Below, in pieces: positions 1-10,086 of a stretch of 64,000 nucleotides of DNA. Both the position numbers and the translations under genes were made by a program. Below the pieces are notes generated by a model. That model saw nothing but the letters and a program-made list of their open reading frames with translations. It searched no databases and was not told the DNA's origin. How positions within the stretch are numbered: position 1 is the stretch's first letter; every line of letters begins with the position of its first letter. Source of the stretch: Microbulbifer marinus (lineage in GTDB: Bacteria; Pseudomonadota; Gammaproteobacteria; Pseudomonadales; Cellvibrionaceae); contig NZ_FNQO01000001.1 in the NCBI RefSeq assembly GCF_900107725.1, positions 1,790,458-1,854,457 of the forward strand. The letters run 5' to 3'.

Positions 1-958
1 CGATATCCAGATAGCCACCGCCGTTGTAGCGGATATCCAGTACCAGATCGTCGATGCCCTCCGCTTTCAGCTGCTGGACGGCCTCGATCAGTGCCGGTTC
101 GGCAGTGGCGATATGGTCGTTGAATAGCATGTAGCCGACCTTGCGACCCATGGCCGCATCCAGCACCGAAACATTCTGCACCGGATCTGAGGTCACCGCC
201 CGTGCGGTTAGCTCGACGGTGATCGGTTCCGAGGCACCGAGCGGCAACATCTCGAAGATGTGCGTCTCTCCCTCCGTGGACGGCCACATGCCGTCGTTCA
301 GCGTATCGACATCCTCGCCGTAAGCCACATCGACACCGTCGACCGCTAATACTTCCGCACCGCGCCCGATACCGGGCGGCAGTCCTGCCCCGTCTTCGTT
401 ATCGGTATAGGCGATTACAGCCTTGCGCGGTGGCGTGGCCTCGATCAGGGCCCACTGAAAACCGTAGCCGACATAGACGCCGGACTGCGTCTGCGACTGC
501 CATTCACTGGTCGGGATCGCATAGTGAAAACGATCCTTCTCCCTGCCCGACACGGTCAGCTCGAAGGTTTTCAACTGATCGAAATATTCAATGGAATCAT
601 CGAACTCGGCCGGATTCTTGTCCTCGATCTCGCCGTACCACAGATAGAGGTCATTGCTCATCGAGCGTAGCCAGTTATTCTCGTCCAGCCGCGTTCCCTG
701 CCGGTCGACATAGGCACTGCCGGTGGCGGGATTGGTACCACTGCGCGGGGATACGCACTGGTTGGCGAAGGTTGATGCGGGCAGGAAATTGCCGGGCTCC
801 CAGCTATCGGAGGCTGTGCCGCTACCGGAATCGCCGCTACTGGTGAGGTTATTGCCCGAATTGTCGCCGCCATCGCCTCCGCCACCGCAGGCAGACAGTG
901 CGACAGCCCCGAGTGAGAGACAGGCGGCAAGAATAAGGCGACGGCAGTATGCCCCCAT
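1..958 (-). CDS. S41-family peptidase, lipoprotein (partial, runs off left edge)
   Basis: Open leftward frame whose C-terminal part lies outside the window. It starts with a lipoprotein signal: basic CRR, a hydrophobic stretch and lipobox LSAC with Cys at residue 24, then a Gly/Ser/Asp-rich linker. Near the left edge it reads DDLVLDIRYNGGGYLD, the D(I/V)R-N-GG signature that lies just before the catalytic serine in S41 (C-terminal processing/tail-specific) peptidases. An in-frame ATG sits 15 nt upstream at 973. I prefer 958 because GGAG lies about 9 nt before it. Probably a membrane-anchored periplasmic protease; substrate unknown, and the catalytic Ser/Lys are not visible here. Confidence 0.8.
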   Translation of the reverse strand, partial: MGAYCRRLILAACLSLGAVALSACGGGGDGGDNSGNNLTSSGDSGSGTASDSWEPGNFLPASTFANQCVSPRSGTNPATGSAYVDRQGTRLDENNWLRSMSNDLYLWYGEIEDKNPAEFDDSIEYFDQLKTFELTVSGREKDRFHYAIPTSEWQSQTQSGVYVGYGFQWALIEATPPRKAVIAYTDNEDGAGLPPGIGRGAEVLAVDGVDVAYGEDVDTLNDGMWPSTEGETHIFEMLPLGASEPITVELTARAVTSDPVQNVSVLDAAMGRKVGYMLFNDHIATAEPALIEAVQQLKAEGIDDLVLDIRYNGGGYLDI

Positions 959-1039
959 GACTTCGAGCTCCATTTTTTATTCTTTGTCGAAGCCCCGGAG
1001 ATTACCACCGCCGCCGGAGTCAAGCGAGCAGCTAAGTCG

Positions 1040-2431
1040 CTAGCCGCTCAGCTTGCCCAACACGCTCTGGAGGCTCTCCTTGGCATCGCCAAACAACATC
1101 CGCGCATTTTCCTTGTAGAACAGCGGGTTGGCTACGCCGGCATAGCCGGAAGCCATGGAGCGCTTCAGGATCACCACCTTGCCCGCCTTCCATACTTCCA
1201 GCACCGGCATGCCGGCGATCGGGGAACCGGGTTTCTCCACCGCATCGGGGTTGACGGTATCGTTGGCGCCAATCACCAGGGCCAGGTCTGTTTGCGGGAA
1301 ATCGCCGTTGATCTCGTCCATTTCCAGCACTATGTCGTAGGGCACGTTGGCTTCCGCCAGCAGCACGTTCATATGCCCGGGCAGCCGACCAGCCACCGGG
1401 TGGATGCCGAAGCGCACCGTCTTGCCCATCTTGCGCAGCTTGTCGGTCAGGTCGCTGACCGCCTGCTGGGCGTGGGCCACGGCCATGCCGAAGCCCGGCA
1501 CGATGATGATGCTGTCCGCAGCTTCCAGATCCGCCGCCATCTCATCGAAGTTGGTGGCCACCACTTCGCCGTCGATCTCGCCCTCCGCGACCTCACCGCC
1601 GTCGGAACCGAAACCGCCGAGGATCACACTGATAAAGGAGCGGTTCATGCCGCGACACATTATGTAGCTGAGGATCGCACCCGAGGAGCCCACCAAGGCA
1701 CCGACCACGATCAGCAGGTCGTTGCTGAGCATAAAACCGGTCGCGGCCGCGGCCCAGCCGGAGTAGCTGTTCAGCATCGAGATCACCACCGGCATATCGG
1801 CGCCGCCGATCGCCGCAATCAGGTGAATACCGAGCAGCAGCGCGATGGAGGTCATGATCAGCAGGTTGATCACGGTACCAGCGTTCAGGTCGGCGGGAAT
1901 AAACAGCGCGCCCAGCACCACACAGGCCAGGATCGCCGCCAGGTTCAGCCAGTGCCGCGCGGGCAGCATCAGCGGCTTGCCGGAGATCAGCCCCTGCAGC
2001 TTGCCAAACGCAATCACGGAACCGGTCAGCGTAATGGCACCGATAAATATGCCGAGATAGATCTCGGTATTGTGCACTATGTGCTCGGCACCGGTGAGCG
2101 ACACCCGCGGATCGAGAAAGCCGCCCCAGCCGATCAGTACCGCAGCGAGACCGACAAAGCTGTGCAGCAGCGCTACCATCTGCGGCATCTGCGCCATCGC
2201 CACACGCTTGGCCAGCGACAGACCCACTACCGCGCCCACCGCCATCGCGATGGCGACCATCCAGTAGGCGCCGGCGACGATACCGGCGATGGTGGCAATA
2301 ATGGCCACGGCCATGCCGACCATGCCGTAGATATTGCCGCGCCGCGCCGTTTCGTGGCTGGACAATCCACCGAGGCTCAGGATGAACATCACCGCGGAAA
2401 AGAGGTAAGCCATGGAAATCATACCGTTCAT
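1040..2431 (-). CDS. pntB: NAD(P) transhydrogenase subunit beta
   Basis: Membrane/NADP-binding subunit of proton-translocating transhydrogenase, which makes NADPH from NADH using the proton gradient. The 463-residue length is normal. The N-terminal half is almost entirely membrane segments; the soluble C-terminal domain III begins near residue 300 with [15 protein letters not shown], the GxGxxxA NADP-binding loop, followed by [14 protein letters not shown] and [10 protein letters not shown], all characteristic of PntB. The start is preceded by GGAGGAG with 7 nt spacing. It follows pntA by 15 nt and is clearly co-transcribed with it. No anomalies. Confidence 0.97.
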   Translation of the reverse strand: MNGMISMAYLFSAVMFILSLGGLSSHETARRGNIYGMVGMAVAIIATIAGIVAGAYWMVAIAMAVGAVVGLSLAKRVAMAQMPQMVALLHSFVGLAAVLIGWGGFLDPRVSLTGAEHIVHNTEIYLGIFIGAITLTGSVIAFGKLQGLISGKPLMLPARHWLNLAAILACVVLGALFIPADLNAGTVINLLIMTSIALLLGIHLIAAIGGADMPVVISMLNSYSGWAAAATGFMLSNDLLIVVGALVGSSGAILSYIMCRGMNRSFISVILGGFGSDGGEVAEGEIDGEVVATNFDEMAADLEAADSIIIVPGFGMAVAHAQQAVSDLTDKLRKMGKTVRFGIHPVAGRLPGHMNVLLAEANVPYDIVLEMDEINGDFPQTDLALVIGANDTVNPDAVEKPGSPIAGMPVLEVWKAGKVVILKRSMASGYAGVANPLFYKENARMLFGDAKESLQSVLGKLSG

Positions 2432-2446
2432 TGCTGTTCTCCTCCC

Positions 2447-3997
2447 CTAGCGACGAAACATTTTCAGCATTCGATAGGTAACAAAAAACCCACCGAAAAT
2501 ATTGATACTGGCCACCAGCACCGCGACAAAGGCGAGCAGTGTCACCAGGCCAGAACCGGTAGCGCCGACCTGCAGCAGTGCACCGACGATGACGATGCCG
2601 GAAATCGCATTGGTTACACTCATCAGCGGCGTGTGCAGCGCGTGGGTTACGTTCCAGATCACCTGCCAGCCGACAAAGATCGCCAGTACGAATACGGTGA
2701 AGTGGGAGACAAAATCCGGTGGTGCCACCTTGCCGAGCCACAGCAATAGCCCACCGGCCACCAGCCAGAACAACAGGAACGACAAGGGCGATTTTTTCTT
2801 CGCGGGCTTTTCTTCGACGACCGCGGACGACTCGGCTTTCTTTTCCGCTGCCGGCTTCGGCTGTGCGGAAATCTTGGGCGGGGGCGGCGGCCAGGTAATT
2901 TCCCCCTCTTTGACCACGGTCGCACCGCGAATCACTTCGTCGTCGAAGTTGATATCGATCTCGCCGTTTTTCTCTGGCGCCAGTTCGCTGAGCAGGTGCA
3001 CCAGATTAGTTGCATACAATCTGGAAGACTGGGTGGCCGCGCGGCTGGGCAGGTTGGTGTAACCGATAATGGTCACGCCGCTCTTGACCACTTTCTCATC
3101 GGCTACCGTGTAGTCGCAGTTGCCACCCATTTCCGCGGCCAGATCCACCACAACCGAGCCCTCGGCCATGCTGTCCACCATATCCGCGAGCCACAACTTC
3201 GGCGCCGGCTTGCCGGGAATCAGCGCGGTCGTGATAACGATATCCACGTCCTTGGCCTGCTCGCGGAACAGTGCCATTTCTGCGTCGATGAATTCCTTCG
3301 ACATCTCCTTGGCATAACCGCCGGTGCCGGAACCCTCCTCCTCGATTTCCACCGTGAGGAATTCCGCGCCCATGGACTCAACTTGTTCACGTACCTCGGC
3401 GCGGGTATCGAAGGCTCGCACCACGGCGCCCATGCCCTTGGCGGTGCCGATAGCGGACAGCCCGGCAACACCGGCGCCGATCACCAGCACCTTGGCCGGC
3501 GGTATCTTGCCCGCTGCAGTAATCTGGCCAGTAAAGAAACGGCCAAAATTATGTGCCGCCTCGATGACCGCGCGATAACCGGCAATATTGGCCATGGAGC
3601 TGAGTGCGTCCATTTTCTGCGCGCGGGAAATTCGCGGGACTGACTCCACTGCCAGGGCATTAATTTTCTTGTCGGCGAGTTTCTTTAACAGGTCGGCATT
3701 CTGTGCCGGCTTGAGGAAGGCCACCAGTGTCACGCCCTCGGGAATCAGCTCCAGCTCTTCGTCGCTGGGGGCCTGCACTTTCAGCACCAGACCAGCACCA
3801 TCGAGGCATTGTTTGATATCGTCGCGGATTTCGGCTCCAGCTTCGACATAGGCCTCGTCATTAAAGCTGGCCTGCGCCCCCGCCCCTTTTTCCACCGCGA
3901 CGGAAAATCCCAGATCGCGCAAACGTTTCACGCTCTCGGGAGTTGCCGCTACCCGCGCCTCCCCCGGTGCGGTCTCTCTCGGTATGGCTATGATCAC
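2447..3997 (-). CDS. pntA: NAD(P) transhydrogenase subunit alpha
   Basis: NAD(H)-binding subunit (516 residues) of the same transhydrogenase. Domain I shows the alanine-dehydrogenase-like fold with [15 protein letters not shown] at the N-terminus and a Rossmann loop [20 protein letters not shown] near residues 170-190. A Pro/Lys/Ala-rich linker around residues 370-400 leads to C-terminal membrane helices, so this is the fused one-piece alpha subunit and not the split PntAA/PntAB form. Start is a GTG with GGGAG 7 nt upstream, giving MIIAIPRE. First gene of the pntA-pntB operon. Confidence 0.97.
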   Translation of the reverse strand: MIIAIPRETAPGEARVAATPESVKRLRDLGFSVAVEKGAGAQASFNDEAYVEAGAEIRDDIKQCLDGAGLVLKVQAPSDEELELIPEGVTLVAFLKPAQNADLLKKLADKKINALAVESVPRISRAQKMDALSSMANIAGYRAVIEAAHNFGRFFTGQITAAGKIPPAKVLVIGAGVAGLSAIGTAKGMGAVVRAFDTRAEVREQVESMGAEFLTVEIEEEGSGTGGYAKEMSKEFIDAEMALFREQAKDVDIVITTALIPGKPAPKLWLADMVDSMAEGSVVVDLAAEMGGNCDYTVADEKVVKSGVTIIGYTNLPSRAATQSSRLYATNLVHLLSELAPEKNGEIDINFDDEVIRGATVVKEGEITWPPPPPKISAQPKPAAEKKAESSAVVEEKPAKKKSPLSFLLFWLVAGGLLLWLGKVAPPDFVSHFTVFVLAIFVGWQVIWNVTHALHTPLMSVTNAISGIVIVGALLQVGATGSGLVTLLAFVAVLVASINIFGGFFVTYRMLKMFRR

Positions 3998-4780
3998 CGC
4001 TTTGCTCCCTCACAATTGCTGTTATGGATTTACTGCTACATCTACCTCAATTATTTTTATTGGTCTGACCAATTGGCAAAAGAAGTGAGTGTAAACCTAC
4101 AGCGCAGTGATGAAAAGAGGTGCAGACTGATAGCGGTGATTAGTCTTGTTTATATCGGGCTTTAAAAAAACAAAAAATTTTACAGCTTATGCAAGCTATC
4201 AAACCTGAAAGGGATAAAAAAATAAGCGCGCAAATTGTAGCTGTAACTTTTTGATAGGCTGACTGAAGCTTCCGGTCAAATGAAGTTGGCCTGCGCTTTC
4301 CCAATGAACTCCTACCGCCGTCCGTTTTAATTGCTGCCGGGTACTGAATGCCAAACCTAAAAAACGGAATGTCCATTTATCACCAATATGCGCACAAGCC
4401 TGGACAGGACCTGACACTCAGCGATGGGTGCGCATTGAATCGATTCTAGGTGGAGTGACTGACTCGTCAGGTAGCCAGTGAAGAGAGTCCTGCAAACGAT
4501 ACCCACAAACTAACGATAAGGGTGAGCAGTTCATGGCGGGCTGCAATCTCAGCAAAGCCAGATATTTCGCACAAAAAAAGAAAAGCGCGCCAGGAAGTCC
4601 TACTGCGCTCCTCTCGTCAAATAATCCTTAAGTCACTGAGATCGCTATCTCCAGGCTCGACGGTACAACAGCGCACCAAATTTGGCCTCCAAACCAAAGT
4701 CTTGCACCACAACAGTGCGACTAGTGACAGCTAACCTGATAAACAGCTACAAGACAGACCGGTTGGGCACGGTATTTGCC
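3998..4780. other. Intergenic region between pntA and nasT, no gene supported
   Basis: About 0.8 kb of lower-GC sequence between the divergent pntA and nasT. Short reading frames (for example 4522-4734) have no ribosome-binding site and no recognisable protein features. The pntA promoter must lie in the left part. A small dyad TTGGGCA...TGCCCAA is centred near 4773, just left of the nasT promoter-like element. I see nothing else I can name. Confidence 0.5.
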
Positions 4781-4784
4781 CAAT

Positions 4785-4799
4785 TGGCACAAGTCTTGA
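4785..4799 (+). promoter_or_regulatory. Sigma-54-like promoter upstream of nasT
   Basis: TGGCAC at 4785-4790 and TTGA at 4796-4799 have the exact spacing of a sigma-54 -24/-12 promoter, except that the usual -12 GC is GA. The same element with the same spacing recurs before the transporter (6557) and nirB (10087), which makes chance unlikely. The expected transcript start is around 4810, just ahead of a terminator hairpin. Confidence 0.6.
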
Positions 4800-4821
4800 T
4801 TACTAATTTGTATTGGCAAAG

Positions 4822-4858
4822 AAGCCCGGCTGCACCGACGAGTGGGCCGGGCTTTTTT
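4822..4858 (+). terminator. Intrinsic terminator/attenuator in the nasT leader
   Basis: A 9-bp perfect stem AAGCCCGGC (4822-4830) / GCCGGGCTT (4846-4854) runs into a T6 tract. It lies between the sigma-54-like element and the nasT start at 4900, so it can only act as an attenuator for nasT or as a barrier to upstream transcription. The next gene encodes an ANTAR antiterminator, so autoregulation is an attractive but unproven reading. Confidence 0.7.
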
Positions 4859-4899
4859 GTCTCCGCGCGCAATCGCAACAATCAGATTTCAGCAGAGCA

Positions 4900-5484
4900 A
4901 TGAATAGAACCCTCGACATCATGCTTGTCGACGACCAGCCCCAGCGCGCGCAAATGGTGTGTGAGCGCTTGCGTGCGGCCGGCTACAACCTGCTGGCGCA
5001 ACTGAACAGCGCCGAGGGCCTGCTGTACCAGGTGGAAAAGTATCGGCCGGATATCGTGCTGATCGATATCGAGTCGCCGGATCGCGACATCCTCGAGAGC
5101 CTCGCCGTCATCAACCGCCAGGCCCCCACCCCGGTGGCCATGTTCTCCGCGCGCGGCAACGCCGACTTCATCACCCGTGCCGTCCAGTCCGGCGTCAGCG
5201 CCTATATGGCGGAGGGTCTGACCGCTGAGCGGGTGGCACCAGCCATCGAAATCGCCATGGCCCAGTTTCGCAGCTACCAACAATTGCGCCTATCCCTGGA
5301 GCGCACCCAGCAGCAACTGGATGAGCGCAAAGCCGTCGAACGGGCCAAGGGACTATTGATGGCCAAGAAAAATCTCAGCGAGGAAGACGCGCACAAGACA
5401 CTGCGCAATCTCGCCATGAACAGCAATACCACCATGCGCGCCGTAGCGGAACAGATCATCCACCTCTTTCACCCCGGAAACTGA
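4900..5484 (+). CDS. nasT: NasT-type response regulator with ANTAR RNA-binding domain
   Basis: Receiver domain (DIMLVDDQPQRA; putative phospho-acceptor region VLIDIESPD) followed by a helical linker and a C-terminal ANTAR domain (ERAKGLLMAKKNLSEEDAHK...LRNLAMNSNTTMRAVAEQI, about residues 140-190). ANTAR proteins bind paired-hairpin leader RNAs and prevent termination; NasT does this for nitrate-assimilation transcripts when released by NasS. An ATG extension back to 4813 crosses the terminator and is not credible, so I chose ATG 4900 (194 residues). Followed by nasS after 7 nt. The receiver is atypical: the conserved Lys region reads YMAEGL. Confidence 0.93.
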   Translation: MNRTLDIMLVDDQPQRAQMVCERLRAAGYNLLAQLNSAEGLLYQVEKYRPDIVLIDIESPDRDILESLAVINRQAPTPVAMFSARGNADFITRAVQSGVSAYMAEGLTAERVAPAIEIAMAQFRSYQQLRLSLERTQQQLDERKAVERAKGLLMAKKNLSEEDAHKTLRNLAMNSNTTMRAVAEQIIHLFHPGN

Positions 5485-5491
5485 GCCGAGT

Positions 5492-6556
5492 ATGTCCACG
5501 CCCCTGAGACCGGAAAAAAACCGTATCAAATTGCTCTATCTGCGCCTGACCGACAGCGCGCCGCTCATCGTTGCGCAGGAACTGGGTTTTTTTACCCGTT
5601 TCGGTCTCAACGTAAAGCTACAACGGGAGACTTCCTGGGCGACGCTGCGTGACAAGCTGATCGGCGGTGCCGCCGACGCCGCCGCCATGCTCGCGCCCAT
5701 GCCACTGACGATCGCGCAGACCTTGCCCCAGTGCAGCGAAAAGCTGCTCAGCGGACTCATTCTCAGCTGCAACGGCAATGCGATTACCCTGGGCACCTCC
5801 CTGTACAGCAAGCTATCGCTAGCGGCTGAAGACTGCGATGCCGCAGCCGTCGGCCGTGCCCTGAGAAACTACATCCGCAACAGGGGCAATGAAGTTCCGA
5901 TCCGGCTCGCCACCGTCTACCCCTTTTCCAGTCACACACTGCAGCTGCGCCACTGGCTGCGCGCGGCCAGGATAGATCCCGACCGCGACCTGCAAATCCT
6001 GGTGCTGCCGCCGGAACAGATGGTGGATAGCCTGCACCGCGGCGACATAGACGGTTACTGCGTGGGCGAGCCGTGGAACACGCTGGCCGCGCAACGAGGT
6101 ATCGGCGTCATCGCCACGCCCTGTAACAACCTGTTGCCGGCCATGCCGGAAAAAGTACTGGCCGTCACCGCGAGTTGGCACCACGCAAACCCGGCCGCCC
6201 ACCTGGCCCTGCGCGCCGCACTGTTGCAGGCCTGCAACTGGCTGGCGGATCGTAGTCAGCGCCGCGATGCCACCGCACTGCTGGCACGGCAGGAATACCT
6301 GGATCTGCCGCAGGAACTGCTGACACCATCGCTCAGCGATCAACTGTACCGCTACCAGGGAGCAGAAGCGGCGGCGAATCCTGGCTGGCACCTCTTCGCC
6401 CACAGCGACAGCGATCAAGGCCGCCCGACCACAGAAAAAGCCCGACAGTTGCTGGAACAATGCGGCGATTTTTCGCCGGTCACCGAAGGCGCCGAGCAGG
6501 CTTTTCGCGGCGACCTGCACCAGCAGACGGTGGAATTTCTGCAGCGACAGAAATAG
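5492..6556 (+). CDS. nasS: NasS-type cytoplasmic nitrate/nitrite sensor
   Basis: 354-residue protein of the CmpA/NrtA nitrate-binding family (RIKLLYLRLTDSAPLIVAQELGFF... near the start, and the DGYCVGEPWNTLA motif around residue 188). There is no signal peptide, so it is cytoplasmic, as expected for NasS. NasS holds NasT inactive without nitrate and releases it when nitrate or nitrite binds. The gene order here is nasT-nasS with 7 nt between them. The stop codon directly abuts the next promoter-like element. Confidence 0.9.
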   Translation: MSTPLRPEKNRIKLLYLRLTDSAPLIVAQELGFFTRFGLNVKLQRETSWATLRDKLIGGAADAAAMLAPMPLTIAQTLPQCSEKLLSGLILSCNGNAITLGTSLYSKLSLAAEDCDAAAVGRALRNYIRNRGNEVPIRLATVYPFSSHTLQLRHWLRAARIDPDRDLQILVLPPEQMVDSLHRGDIDGYCVGEPWNTLAAQRGIGVIATPCNNLLPAMPEKVLAVTASWHHANPAAHLALRAALLQACNWLADRSQRRDATALLARQEYLDLPQELLTPSLSDQLYRYQGAEAAANPGWHLFAHSDSDQGRPTTEKARQLLEQCGDFSPVTEGAEQAFRGDLHQQTVEFLQRQK

Positions 6557-6571
6557 TGGCACATTAATTGA
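6557..6571 (+). promoter_or_regulatory. Sigma-54-like promoter upstream of the nitrate transporter
   Basis: TGGCAC (6557-6562) and TTGA (6568-6571), same geometry as the elements at 4785 and 10087. It begins on the base after the nasS stop codon. Predicted start near 6582 gives a leader of about 175 nt before the transporter gene. Confidence 0.6.
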
Positions 6572-6594
6572 ATAGCTTTTACTGAAAAGAAAGA

Positions 6595-6719
6595 TTCGTT
6601 ATGCAGTAGCCTGTCTACCGGCGAATCCGTAGCGGCGAATCCAGTGTTCGCCCGTTCGAGCATACGGACAACGAAGTCCACCGGCAGCGGCCATCAGGCC
6701 GTACCCGTGGGCTTTTTTT
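6595..6719 (+). promoter_or_regulatory. Structured leader RNA with intrinsic terminator (probable NasT target)
   Basis: The leader holds a long-range stem, TTCGTTATGC (6595-6604) with GCAT (6660-6663) and AACGAA (6670-6675). This encloses two small hairpins: GTAG/CTAC at 6606-6618 and GGCGAA/TTCGCC at 6634-6652. A second GGCGAA copy at 6620 could replace the left arm. A terminator follows: AGTCCACCGG (6675-6684) pairs with CCCGTGGGCT (6704-6713) and runs into T7. The long-range stem and terminator share a base at their junction, as expected of an antiterminator switch. I could not identify textbook ANTAR hexaloops with confidence. Confidence 0.6.
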
Positions 6720-6755
6720 GTGCCCGCGGCAATACACCAACAACAGGAAATGCGC

Positions 6756-8219
6756 ATGTCCAGTGATAGCCTGAACCTGTTTTCCTTCCGCGGGAAAATC
6801 AAAGTACTCCACCTGACCTGGGTGGCCTTCTTCATTACCTTCTTTGCCTGGTTCAACCACGCACCGCTGCTGATGGCGATTGCCGACAGCCTGTCGTTAA
6901 CGAAAGACCAGGTGAAGACACTGTTGATCCTGAACGTGGCGCTGACGATACCCGCACGTATTGTCATCGGTATGTTGACCGACAAGTACGGCCCGCGGCT
7001 GACCTACTCACTGCTGCTCGCAGTCGGCAGCGTTCCCTGCTTTATCTTCGCCCTCGCCGACAATTTTGCGCAGGCCGCGCTGGGTCGCTTCCTGCTCGGC
7101 TTTATCGGTGCCGGCTTTGTCGTCGGCATTCGCATGGTGTCCGAATGGTTTCCGGCCAGGCAGCTGGGTACCGCCGAGGGCATTTACGGCGGCTGGGGTA
7201 ACTTCGGTTCCGCCGCCGCCGCCATGAGCCTGCCCACCATTGCGCTGCTGTTCGGCGGCGAAGACGGCTGGCGTTATGCCATCGGTCTCACCGGTGTATT
7301 CGCGCTGGTCTACAGCTTTATCTACTACGCCTCCGTCACCGACACCCCCAAGGGCTCCACCTACTTCAAGCCGAAAAAAATCGGCGCGATGGAAGTCACC
7401 AGTCCGGGGGATTTCGTGCTGCTGTTGATCATGAAAGTACCAATGTATGCGGCACTGGCGCTGCTGACCTGGAAGCTGTCCGCCGGTGTTGGCATTATTT
7501 CCGGCTTCTGGGCCGCGGTAATTTATTCCGGGCTCGTGTTGCTCTACCTTCTGGATGCGAAAAAAACCTTCAGCATCAACCGCGAGATGTTCAGTAACCC
7601 GCCCGCGCCGATTCACCGCTACAAGTTCAAACAGGTCGCGGTGCTGAACCTGCTTTATTTCGCCACCTTTGGCTCCGAACTGGCGGTGGTCTCCATGCTG
7701 CCGCTGTTTTTTTCCGAAACCTTTACACTGGATCCGGTCAAAGCCGGCCTGCTCGGTTCCGCCTACGCCTTTATGAACCTGATGTCGCGACCGGCGGGCG
7801 GCCTGATCAGCGACCGCTGCGGACGCAAACCCACGCTGCTGATCCTGACCGCGGGCCTGGCAGTCGGCTACTTCAGCATGAGCCTGATCGACGCCCAGTG
7901 GCCGCTGTATCTCGCCGTCGGCGCGGCGATGGCCTGCTCCTTCTTCGTACAGGCCGGTGAAGGCGCCGTGTTCGCCGTGGTGCCGCTGATCAAACGTCGC
8001 CTGACCGGACAGATTGCCGGTATGACCGGCGCCTACGGCAATGTCGGGGCCGTGTTCTACCTGACAGTGCTGAGTATGGTTTCCTATCAGACCTTCTTCC
8101 TCGTCATCGCCGCTACTGCCGTGCTCGGCTTCGTCGCACTGTTGATGCTGGAAGAGCCTGAGGGCCAGATGGCCGAGGTGTTGCCGGATGGCAGCGTGTC
8201 GCTGATCGATGTCGCCTGA
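6756..8219 (+). CDS. NarK/NasA-family MFS nitrate/nitrite transporter
   Basis: 487-residue major facilitator with about 12 membrane segments. Family marks include [16 protein letters not shown] in the first intracellular loop, the glycine-rich nitrate-signature segments [13 protein letters not shown] and [12 protein letters not shown], and [15 protein letters not shown] in the second half. It imports nitrate for the reductases downstream. ATGs at 6750 and 6756 compete; AGGA at 6745-6748 fits 6756. The 3' end overlaps the kinase/phosphatase gene by 11 nt, indicating translational coupling. Confidence 0.93.
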   Translation: MSSDSLNLFSFRGKIKVLHLTWVAFFITFFAWFNHAPLLMAIADSLSLTKDQVKTLLILNVALTIPARIVIGMLTDKYGPRLTYSLLLAVGSVPCFIFALADNFAQAALGRFLLGFIGAGFVVGIRMVSEWFPARQLGTAEGIYGGWGNFGSAAAAMSLPTIALLFGGEDGWRYAIGLTGVFALVYSFIYYASVTDTPKGSTYFKPKKIGAMEVTSPGDFVLLLIMKVPMYAALALLTWKLSAGVGIISGFWAAVIYSGLVLLYLLDAKKTFSINREMFSNPPAPIHRYKFKQVAVLNLLYFATFGSELAVVSMLPLFFSETFTLDPVKAGLLGSAYAFMNLMSRPAGGLISDRCGRKPTLLILTAGLAVGYFSMSLIDAQWPLYLAVGAAMACSFFVQAGEGAVFAVVPLIKRRLTGQIAGMTGAYGNVGAVFYLTVLSMVSYQTFFLVIAATAVLGFVALLMLEEPEGQMAEVLPDGSVSLIDVA

Positions 8220-9957
8220 GTCTGAAACAGTCGCTCGCCGATTGGCGGGCGAGCCGGCGGCCGGCCGCGGTGATGCACTCGCATTCTGCAGCGCATCGAC
8301 GGCCGGCCGTCGCCGACACAACGACGACGCCTGCGCGATCTGCAATCCGCACGACACCGAGCTGTACCGCCGGGGCGCCCTGGCGGCAGTGGCCGATGGT
8401 GTCGCCAGCGCCGAGGCCGGCGGCGAGGCCGCGCGCGCTGCAATCAGTGGCTTTCTGTCCGATTACTACAGCACCCCGGAAACCTGGTCGGTAAAGCAGG
8501 CGGCGGCACGGGTACTGCACTCCCTGAACAGCTGGCTCTACCGCCAGGGTGGCGGCGGAGAGATCCGACAGAGCTGGCTCACCACTTTTTCCGCCGCAAT
8601 CTTCAAGGGCAGCAGCGCACACCTGATCCATATCGGTGACTCGCGCATTTATCGCTGGCGCGACGGCCGGCTCGAGTGCCTGACCCGCGATCACAGCCGT
8701 ACGCTGGGGCCCGGCCGAACTTTCCTCAGCCGCGCGCTGGGCATGGATGCCCATGTGGAAGTGGACTACCGCTGCGAGGCACTGCGTCCCGGCGATATCT
8801 ACCTGATCTGCAGCGATGGTGTGCACGACTACCTGCCGCCGGAAATGATCACTGACATACTGACCGACAGCGGCGACGCCGCGGCCCAGGCACTCGTCGA
8901 TGCGGCCATGTCCTGTGCTTCGACCGACAACCTTAGCGCAGCGGTCTGCAGGGTTCAGAGCGTCGCGATGCCGAGCGATGACGACCTGCTAAATCACAAT
9001 CGACATCTGCCTTTTCCGCCGGACCTGAGCCCCGGTAACAGGATGGACGGTTACCTGATTCTGCAGGAGCTGCACGCGAGCAGCCGCAGTCAGTTGTACC
9101 TGGCGCGGGACATGGAAACCGACGAGCTGCGTGTACTCAAGACACCGTCGATCAACTTCTGCGATGACCCCGCCTATATAGAGCGCTTTATTGCCGAGGA
9201 ATGGACCGGTCGCCGCCTGGACCACCCCGGCATCATCAAGATATTTCCGCCCGACCCCAAGCGGCAGTTTCTCTATCATGTATTCGAATACGTCGACGGC
9301 CAGAACCTGCGACAATGGATGCAGCTGCACCCGGCGCCATCGGTACAACAGGTTCGCGAAATGATCGGCCAGCTGGTCAGTGGCCTGCGCCGCCTGCAGA
9401 GAATGGAAATCGTGCACGGTGACCTGAAACCGGAAAACATCATGGTCGGCGCTGACGGGCGCCTGAAACTGATCGATCTGGGCGGCGCCGACGGACCCGG
9501 CCTGCGCGAGCGGCAGCTGCTCAGCCACGATGCCCCGCCCGGCAGTAAAAATTACGCCGCGCCGGAATATTTCTTCGGTGACAGTCCCAGCCACCGCGCC
9601 GACATTTTCTCCCTCGGCGTGATCGCCTACGAACTGCTGACCGGCCACTACCCCTATCGCGAGCGCTTCGGCAGCCGCCACTACCAGTTGAAAAGCTATG
9701 CCGGTCTTCGCTACGTCAGCGCCTGTCAGTACCGGGATGATATTCCCGACTGGATAGATGCGGCACTGCAAAAGGCCTGCGCCCCCGACCCCAGAAACCG
9801 CTATCCGGCGCTATCGGAATTTGTGCGGGACCTGCAGACACCCAGGCCGGAATTTTTGCGCAGACACCAGCAGCCGATGATGGAGCGCAATCCGCTGCTG
9901 TTCTGGCAACTCGTGGCGCTGTTACTACTGCTCAGCCACCTGCTGCATTTCCTGTAA
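8209..9957 (+). CDS. Fused PP2C-type phosphatase and Ser/Thr protein kinase, C-terminal membrane anchor
   Basis: Residues about 25-260 are a PP2C phosphatase: [43 protein letters not shown] and TDNLSAAV carry the metal-binding aspartates. Residues about 280-540 are a protein kinase: catalytic Lys in [15 protein letters not shown] for the HRD loop, DLGGAD for the DFG segment, APEYFFGD, and [15 protein letters not shown]. The last 20 residues are one hydrophobic helix, so both domains should face the cytoplasm from the membrane. The gene overlaps the nitrate transporter by 11 nt and precedes nirB. Its targets are unknown; location suggests post-translational control of nitrate uptake or reduction. 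Confidence 0.92.
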   Translation: MSPESETVARRLAGEPAAGRGDALAFCSASTAGRRRHNDDACAICNPHDTELYRRGALAAVADGVASAEAGGEAARAAISGFLSDYYSTPETWSVKQAAARVLHSLNSWLYRQGGGGEIRQSWLTTFSAAIFKGSSAHLIHIGDSRIYRWRDGRLECLTRDHSRTLGPGRTFLSRALGMDAHVEVDYRCEALRPGDIYLICSDGVHDYLPPEMITDILTDSGDAAAQALVDAAMSCASTDNLSAAVCRVQSVAMPSDDDLLNHNRHLPFPPDLSPGNRMDGYLILQELHASSRSQLYLARDMETDELRVLKTPSINFCDDPAYIERFIAEEWTGRRLDHPGIIKIFPPDPKRQFLYHVFEYVDGQNLRQWMQLHPAPSVQQVREMIGQLVSGLRRLQRMEIVHGDLKPENIMVGADGRLKLIDLGGADGPGLRERQLLSHDAPPGSKNYAAPEYFFGDSPSHRADIFSLGVIAYELLTGHYPYRERFGSRHYQLKSYAGLRYVSACQYRDDIPDWIDAALQKACAPDPRNRYPALSEFVRDLQTPRPEFLRRHQQPMMERNPLLFWQLVALLLLLSHLLHFL

Positions 9958-10086
9958 TCCTGCCGCCCGCAAATAACCAAACGTAAAGCACCAACAGGGG
10001 GCGCGACCAATTAAAGCGCACCAAATTGCCGCAGCAGAATCCTGCGGGCCTGCCGCCTACCGCTGTAACTGCGGGCAAATAGCGGT

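Noticed and set aside
1593-2741. 382-codon leftward frame
   Set aside because: Other-frame shadow across pntB and the end of pntA; Arg-rich, no plausible protein features.
1292-2749. 485-codon rightward frame
   Set aside because: Antisense shadow of pntB/pntA; His/Gln/Arg-rich composition, no start signal, no known fold.
4522-4734. 70-codon frame upstream of nasT
   Set aside because: No ribosome-binding site, no recognisable motif, ends before the promoter-like element.
7008-8357. 449-codon leftward frame
   Set aside because: Antisense to the nitrate transporter, which has full MFS features; composition is typical of a shadow frame.
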